64,000 nt of DNA from Flavobacterium album (GTDB lineage Bacteria; Bacteroidota; Bacteroidia; Flavobacteriales; Flavobacteriaceae). Both the position numbers and the translations under genes were made by a program. The stretch is from contig NZ_CP029186.1 of NCBI RefSeq assembly GCF_003096035.1, forward strand, positions 124,001-188,000, written 5' to 3'. Position 1 is the stretch's first letter. Every line of letters begins with the position of its first letter. The notes below the pieces were generated by a model, which saw only the letters and a program-made list of their open reading frames with translations, did no database searches and had not been told where the DNA came from. Shown here one piece after another: positions 59,211 through 64,000 of this stretch.

Positions 59211-60377
59211 TTAAAACAACCCTTTCAGTGCCGGGTTCTTTATACCTATCTGCGAAGGGTCAAAACTGAATTTATCTTTTAAAAGGCTGGCATACACACT
59301 ACGGAAATCGGTTTCATACCTCAAGTCGCCGTTGTCAAGGTCTTTAAGGTTGGGGTTGCTGCCGAGTATCTTGCCTTTGTTCTTCCCGCCAATGACGAAC
59401 ATTGGGGCGGCTGTACCGTGGTCGGTGCCTTTACCGTTGTCTGCCACGCGCCTGCCGAATTCTGAAAATATGACCAATGTTACCTCATCGAGCTTTTTAG
59501 CATGCTTAAGGTCGTTATAGAAGGCAAAAACCGCATCGTTCACTACCGCGAGTTTAGAGGCCTGCCCTTCCAGCTGGGCATGGTGGGTATCAAAGCCATT
59601 CAGTGATGTATAGTATACTTTGGAATTGAGCCCGCCTTTTACCAGCTTGGCTATCCATTCCATATTTCTTGCAAGTTCTGTTTTCGGATAGGCCACATCG
59701 GATGGTGCGGCTTTTTTCAAAGCGGTCTGTATCGCATCCGACCCTCCGGCAATAGACCCTGCGATCTTCCGGACAAAATCAAGCTGTGGGTTATCAGACA
59801 GCTTAATGCTTTTCTCCTCGCTTTTCGACTTCAGGTCGTTGCGGTAGGTAACTGTAAGCGTGTTTGGCTCAATTCCCCTTAATGCAAGATTGTCTATGCT
59901 GTCTGCATTTATGGCTGCTGTAGGATGGTGTTCTTTATAGTGGGCATCGAGAAACCGCCCCAGCCAGCCTTCGGTAAGGTGCTTGTTAGCATCCGAAGCG
60001 GTCTGCCATATTTCCTGGCTCCTGAAGTGGGAATGGTCGGGCTCGGGGTAGCCCACATTTTGGATTACCGACAAATGTCCCTGCTGCTGTATGGCCGCAA
60101 AGCTTTTCAGTGACGGGTGAAACGCCATACCGCCACCGACATTCAGCACCTCGTTTTTGGAAAGTGCAATATTGGGCCTGTAGTGGTAATACAGGTCGTC
60201 CTGGTAGGGAACAAATGTGTTAAGCCCGTCATTGCCGCCGTTAAGCTGGATAAACACCAGGCAGCTGTCACCAGCGCTAAGGTTTTCCTGCGTGGCGAAT
60301 GAATACAGGAAATCGGGAAGCAAAAGTACGCCTCCGCTAAATGTCCCTGTCAGTTTGAAAAAATTCCTCCTGTTCAT
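59211..60377 (-). CDS. DUF1501 protein
   Basis: 388 aa from ATG 60377 (a TTG three codons earlier is in frame). The N-terminus MNRRNFFKLTGTFSGGVLLLP resembles a Tat-type signal with RR-NFFK. Family blocks: FIQLNGGNDGLNTFVPY, HFRSQEIWQTASD, FDTHHAQLEG, FSEFGRRVADNGKGTDHGTAAPMFVIGG. A sulfatase-like fold is suggested for this family; function unknown. It follows the DUF1800 gene with 10 nt between stop and ATG, the usual pair order. Confidence 0.92.
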   Translation of the reverse strand: MNRRNFFKLTGTFSGGVLLLPDFLYSFATQENLSAGDSCLVFIQLNGGNDGLNTFVPYQDDLYYHYRPNIALSKNEVLNVGGGMAFHPSLKSFAAIQQQGHLSVIQNVGYPEPDHSHFRSQEIWQTASDANKHLTEGWLGRFLDAHYKEHHPTAAINADSIDNLALRGIEPNTLTVTYRNDLKSKSEEKSIKLSDNPQLDFVRKIAGSIAGGSDAIQTALKKAAPSDVAYPKTELARNMEWIAKLVKGGLNSKVYYTSLNGFDTHHAQLEGQASKLAVVNDAVFAFYNDLKHAKKLDEVTLVIFSEFGRRVADNGKGTDHGTAAPMFVIGGKNKGKILGSNPNLKDLDNGDLRYETDFRSVYASLLKDKFSFDPSQIGIKNPALKGLF

Positions 60378-60387
60378 AACCTTCAAT

Positions 60388-61773
60388 TTATATTAATTGG
60401 AATTCCGGTGTCTTTACCATAAAGTTGAACAAACGAAGCACCCCGTTCTCGGCGCCTTCCGCATTGGGATTAAAATCGTACCTCAGCATGGTTTCAAAAT
60501 CATCCTGGAGGCTTGGATCCACCTGGAAAAGCAGCCTGTTCTTCAGTCCGGCTATTATTTGCTTATTATCGCCCTTTTTGTCCCAGTCCAGCTTTATATT
60601 GAATTTTTTAGGCGCTGCACCTGCGTCCAGCCCAAAAACGCTAAGCAGCCTTTTGTCTATAATAGTATTTTTGCAAAGCAGGTCGGCAACATTCTGGCGC
60701 TGAAGGTAGATCTGGGTGGCAAGCCAGTAGGTCCCGCCATTCCAGCCTTTTACATTAGGCTGGTTAAAAAGGTCCATCCCCTGCCCTTTAGCAAACTGTG
60801 CGACCATTTTGCTGTCTATTTCTTTAATATCCAGCTCATCGAGAAGTTGTAAAACGAATACCAAGGGGTCTTTTATTTTTGAGCCGGCTGTTGGCTTATC
60901 AAATTCCTCTGTGAATATCTTCAGCAGGAAAGGCTTTATCTCATAATCCTGTTCCCTGAGGTAATCGCCATAATATTTTACAAGGTTTTGGGGCGGATTA
61001 TCGTAAATGAACCACTTCAGTACTTTTTCCGTGATATGGTACGGGGCATTTTTTTGTTGGAAGATAATGTCAACCATTTCATCTGCCTTAAAGTTCCCTT
61101 TTTTTCCAAAATATTCAAAGGGCTCATTATTTTCAGACGCAGGACGGTAAGCTGCCTTCGTGTCCCCTATCGTGAGGCCGGCAAGTCCCATTGCCCCGTT
61201 CTTAATATCCTGTTCGGTGTAATTACCTATCCCGATGGTAAACAACTCCAGCAGCTCGCGGCTAAGGTTCTCATTGTATTTACCTTTAATGTTGCTGCTG
61301 TTGTCAAGGTACTTGATCATCATGTTGGTATATAGCACTTTTTTAGTAAGTTCCCGGAAGTTCCCGAAAGCATTTTCCCGTAATACCATATTGTGTGTGT
61401 ACACCCAGTAATTCACCCGTATCTTGCCAAAAGTGGCTACAAAATGATTGTGCCAGAAAAGCACCATTTTTTCAAGCAACGGAAATTCATCCTTCCGCAT
61501 TTTATCTATCCACCAGGCTTTGAGTTCCAGATTGACCCGCGTTTCCTCCAGGCGGGCTTTTTTTCCTGCCTCAGCATTCCCCTTCAATTTCTTTCCGGCG
61601 GTCTTGATCTCGTCCGGGGTTTTAGGCAGATTTGCAATGAAAGCAGGGACTGTCTTATCCGGCTTTTGGGCAAAGGACTGCTCCACAAAATGCTTTATAC
61701 CGTCGTTCTTTATTTTGGCAGCATGCCTGCCGTTGAATCCGAGGCGTAGTGACCAGAGTGTCTGAGTATCCAT
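60388..61773 (-). CDS. DUF1800 protein
   Basis: 461 aa. Typical blocks: LWSLRLGFNGRHAA at the start, KMVLFWHNHFV, ENLSRELLELFTIGIGNYTEQDIKNGAMGLAGL, VEKVL-like ITEKVLKWFIYDNPP, and MVKTPEFQLI at the end. It forms a two-gene operon with DUF1501, a pairing found throughout Bacteroidota. Probably exported or surface-linked, though no Sec signal is seen. Function unknown. Confidence 0.92.
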   Translation of the reverse strand: MDTQTLWSLRLGFNGRHAAKIKNDGIKHFVEQSFAQKPDKTVPAFIANLPKTPDEIKTAGKKLKGNAEAGKKARLEETRVNLELKAWWIDKMRKDEFPLLEKMVLFWHNHFVATFGKIRVNYWVYTHNMVLRENAFGNFRELTKKVLYTNMMIKYLDNSSNIKGKYNENLSRELLELFTIGIGNYTEQDIKNGAMGLAGLTIGDTKAAYRPASENNEPFEYFGKKGNFKADEMVDIIFQQKNAPYHITEKVLKWFIYDNPPQNLVKYYGDYLREQDYEIKPFLLKIFTEEFDKPTAGSKIKDPLVFVLQLLDELDIKEIDSKMVAQFAKGQGMDLFNQPNVKGWNGGTYWLATQIYLQRQNVADLLCKNTIIDKRLLSVFGLDAGAAPKKFNIKLDWDKKGDNKQIIAGLKNRLLFQVDPSLQDDFETMLRYDFNPNAEGAENGVLRLFNFMVKTPEFQLI

Positions 61774-61838
61774 AGTATTTCGTTTTATGGCTAACCGTTT
61801 GGGATTAGACTGTCAAAAAGTAAAAAAGTTTACAGCAG

Positions 61839-62246
61839 TTATTTATTTTTTTCTGCTTCGTCCAAAAGGTCGCTTAAATGTACCCGGAGCGCTTTCACCG
61901 AAATGCTGATTTCCCAGAAAGAAACCGCCAGCGAAGTGAGGAGCAGCAAAAGGCTTAGCCCGAATATGTAGGCGCCCCAGTCCATGATCCCTCCAAAGAG
62001 CAACGCCATGGCAAAAACCGAGAAGAACAGGCTCAGCACACCATACATCTGCATGTGGCGGATAAGCGTAAGGCGCAGATTTAGGTTTTTTATCTCCACC
62101 AAAATACTTTTATTACGGTTTTGCTCATAGCTTGATTTAAGTCCGCGAACGATAGTCGCAATGGTCAGGAACCGGTTAGTGTAAGCAAGCAATATGAGTG
62201 ATGTAGCTGAGAATAACAGTGCTGGGGTTTCTATGGGGAGGGTCAT
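61839..62246 (-). CDS. DUF2721-family membrane protein
   Basis: 135 aa with three membrane helices: an N-terminal LLFSATSLILLAY, then a conserved cytoplasmic segment (RFLTIATIVRGLKSSYE), VLSLFFSVFAMALLF and GLSLLLLLTSLAVSFWEI, and a charged C-terminal end (LSDLLDEAEKNK). Unknown function, inner membrane. Located 65 bp before the DUF1800 gene on the same strand. Confidence 0.85.
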   Translation of the reverse strand: MTLPIETPALLFSATSLILLAYTNRFLTIATIVRGLKSSYEQNRNKSILVEIKNLNLRLTLIRHMQMYGVLSLFFSVFAMALLFGGIMDWGAYIFGLSLLLLLTSLAVSFWEISISVKALRVHLSDLLDEAEKNK

Positions 62247-62368
62247 ATAGCATTAATTCTTTTTTGTTATTAGGAGCTCGATAATTATTCGTTCAAAGAT
62301 TTCTATTATTTTTAGCAGCGAATTTTCTTTTTGAATTAAAATTCTATAATTATGGGTAATTAAATTTC

Positions 62369-63346
62369 TCAAGGCGTATATCTTATCAGAAAAATTATTT
62401 TTTTTAGTACAATTTTTAAGTCATTAAGCAAAAAATCGCATTCTTCACTAAATTCTTGTTTCAATTTATTATCAATATCACAATTAGTAAAAATTGAATT
62501 TATTAATTCTCTTTCTGTGGATATAGTTGACATACTTTCCTTTAAATCATTTTTAGATATTTCTTTTTTCGTATAATTATCGAGAAGTTGATCAAACTGT
62601 TTATTAAACTCTTCTTCTATAAATCCTTCAATAATTTGATAAAGCAAAATAAATCTTACAACCACATTATCTGTCTGTAAAAGGTGGTCTCTAAATAATG
62701 AATATATAAAACTATTAGATTCAATCTTAAAATTAGAAGGCCTTAAGGTTAACCTACTTTGCTTAATACGCATTTTTTTTACTAAATGTGCTTTGTCATA
62801 TACCGGTTTAGATTGATTTTCTCTCAAGATATATCCAAAATTATAAAGTGATAATATTGAGCTAGAAATATCAAAACCAGATTGTTCTACAGTAGGATTG
62901 TGGAGGATACAAATTGAATTACAGTTAAAAATTTCTGACAATCTAAATATATTTTCACCATTATTTGAATATAAAATCTCCTTATCTAATTCTAACAATT
63001 TATAATAAGCCATCGTTTTATATTCTCTTAGATGTCTATAACTTTCTTCATCGTAATTAATATCAGAAGTTTCTAAAATTGAAAGAGGTATCATATATCC
63101 TAATCGCTCATCAAAGTCTTTCTTGTAGATTGGGAATATATCTAGTTCTGCATTTAAGTAGGGGTTTTCAAAAAGATAAATAGAAAACTTCGTTTGATCC
63201 CATTGCGAAAAATAATCAGGATAATATGGAACAGAAATTTTAAAATCACTTTTTGTTTTTAATAAAAAATGATTTTGTTCCTGAATATAATGTAAACTCT
63301 CGATTATTTCTTTTATTCCTATTTCATTTCTTAAAGTTATTGGCAT
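62369..63346 (-). CDS. AT-rich gene of unknown function (325 aa)
   Basis: Very AT-rich compared with genes left of 62.2 kb. It starts MPITLRNEIGIKEIIESLHYI; the N-terminal half is mixed alpha/beta, and about 205-325 is helical (NVVVRFILLYQIIEGFIEEEFNKQFDQLL ... NDLKIVLKKIIFLIRYTP), reminiscent of HEPN-like segments, but without a clear RxxxxH. No signal peptide or enzyme motif. It follows the next gene upstream (63355) by 8 nt, so they form one operon. A defence or toxin role is possible but not shown. Confidence 0.6.
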   Translation of the reverse strand: MPITLRNEIGIKEIIESLHYIQEQNHFLLKTKSDFKISVPYYPDYFSQWDQTKFSIYLFENPYLNAELDIFPIYKKDFDERLGYMIPLSILETSDINYDEESYRHLREYKTMAYYKLLELDKEILYSNNGENIFRLSEIFNCNSICILHNPTVEQSGFDISSSILSLYNFGYILRENQSKPVYDKAHLVKKMRIKQSRLTLRPSNFKIESNSFIYSLFRDHLLQTDNVVVRFILLYQIIEGFIEEEFNKQFDQLLDNYTKKEISKNDLKESMSTISTERELINSIFTNCDIDNKLKQEFSEECDFLLNDLKIVLKKIIFLIRYTP

Positions 63347-63354
63347 CGTAATAA

Positions 63355-64000
63355 CTATTGAGTTTTTCTTTCATACTGTTTATATGCCTCATTTATTGAA
63401 ACTTCAATATTAGTATAGCCATCTGATTTTCTATCAAATAATTCTCTAAAGAAAAAATGGAAAAACATTCTTTGATCATTACCAATTTTTTTTGCAATTA
63501 CCCTTATATTATCTAGTTTGGACATAAAATTATAAAAATCATCATAAATGTTCGGACTTGATAAATTTTCAATTAGGTCGTTAACATCACTAACTTTTTC
63601 TATTGATTTAAAATCAAGCAATTTGCCTAATGCTGACCCAAAGCCAGTCATCACTTGTGATTTATTAAAAATTTTCACAGCATTTTTTGCGAAAGGTTGT
63701 CCTGATAATTTTGTCTCTATATCCTCTTCATTAAAATTCCAATCTTTTGATATTTCAACCATCTTCTTCACAAATAAATGATATGTATTTAAAAACTCCA
63801 AGAATAAATCAGTACCTTGATTTTCTACGGCTAACTTTTCTAAACTTTTTATATTATCTAATATATCCACTCTGTCAATTGTCAAATAATCTCTTTCAAG
63901 ATAGGACGTAAAGCCATCGATTACGTCTTTAAACTTATATTCTCCTAATTTATTCGGAGTGTCTCCATCAACTTCTTTTAATAACTTAATATCTTCCAGC
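63355..64000 (-). CDS. AT-rich gene of unknown function, cut by the right window edge
   Basis: The frame stays open to the edge: from codon CTG at 63999 the protein reads LEDIKLLKEVDGDTPNKLGE... and passes through DYLTIDRVDILDNIKSLEKL... to a stop at 63355, giving at least 214 residues with no start in the window. It is helical, acidic/basic mixed and Asn/Lys/Ile-rich, with no recognisable motif (KSQVMTGFGSALGKLLDFKS in the middle). Co-directional and 8 nt upstream of the 325-aa gene. Composition marks it as part of the same likely acquired block. Confidence 0.6.
   Translation of the reverse strand, partial: LEDIKLLKEVDGDTPNKLGEYKFKDVIDGFTSYLERDYLTIDRVDILDNIKSLEKLAVENQGTDLFLEFLNTYHLFVKKMVEISKDWNFNEEDIETKLSGQPFAKNAVKIFNKSQVMTGFGSALGKLLDFKSIEKVSDVNDLIENLSSPNIYDDFYNFMSKLDNIRVIAKKIGNDQRMFFHFFFRELFDRKSDGYTNIEVSINEAYKQYERKTQ

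Noticed and set aside
62369..63346. Definite HEPN ribonuclease
   Set aside because: No RxxxxH motif could be located; only the helical character fits.

Overview
The window looks like chromosome from a member of the Bacteroidota, most likely a Flavobacterium-like Flavobacteriaceae. Evidence: several upstream regions carry the phylum's promoter form (TTG, about 19-20 nt, TAnnTTTG). Two proteins carry C-terminal domains of type IX secretion (T9SS) cargo. There are TonB-dependent receptors, a sigma/FecR/receptor cell-surface signalling set, a DUF1800/DUF1501 pair, a DUF2805 protein, a START-like protein and an ArgRS of flavobacterial type. Functions were assigned from motifs read by eye; no database search was run.

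Layout. 1-3.0 kb: the start of a membrane protein running off the left edge, then a DNA-alkylation-damage cluster (Ada-type methyltransferase/activator, a 2OG-Fe(II) oxygenase, a small stand-alone Ada zinc-domain-like protein, AlkB). 3.1-8 kb: pfkB, four small hypothetical genes (two are tandem paralogues), a secreted protein and a SRPBCC membrane protein, separated by repeat-rich spacers. 8.2-14.3 kb: housekeeping (P-loop ATPase-recQ-fmt operon, HU, YqgE/AlgH, class IV aminotransferase, START-like protein, tRNA with CAT anticodon). 14.4-20.7 kb: a minus-strand exoprotein locus (LuxR-type regulator, tiny proline-rich membrane protein, T9SS-like exoprotein, FG-GAP repeat protein). 21-25.4 kb: lipoproteins, a TPR LytS-type kinase with LytTR regulator, an R2K-like ATP-grasp protein. 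25.7-30.2 kb: ECF sigma, FecR, a TonB receptor with two homopolymer frameshifts and a frameshifted lipoprotein. 30.2-31.6 kb: a PNGase F-like T9SS cargo. 31.7-38.5 kb: MBOAT O-acyltransferase, two SGNH proteins and argS, all on the minus strand. 38.9-41.3 kb: an outer-membrane beta-barrel receptor. 41.4-43.3 kb: an AT-rich solitary PD-(D/E)XK nuclease gene. 43.4-62.2 kb: envelope and metabolic genes (L,D-transpeptidases, FabH, S9 and M61 peptidases, TonB-C proteins, ABC ATPase, DoxX, EamA, MORN protein, DUF1501/DUF1800, DUF2721). 62.3-64 kb: two AT-rich genes of unknown function, the second cut by the right edge.

Much of the intergenic DNA is made of long imperfect inverted repeats from at least seven families, some present two or three times in the window. 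The points most worth following up are the roughly 100-residue insertion in ArgRS, the solitary AT-rich nuclease gene, the three frameshifts clustered in 27.2-30.0 kb, the AT-rich pair at the right edge, the split-Ada alkylation cluster, and the exoprotein and O-acetylation loci. I saw no CRISPR array, rRNA, transposase or prophage.
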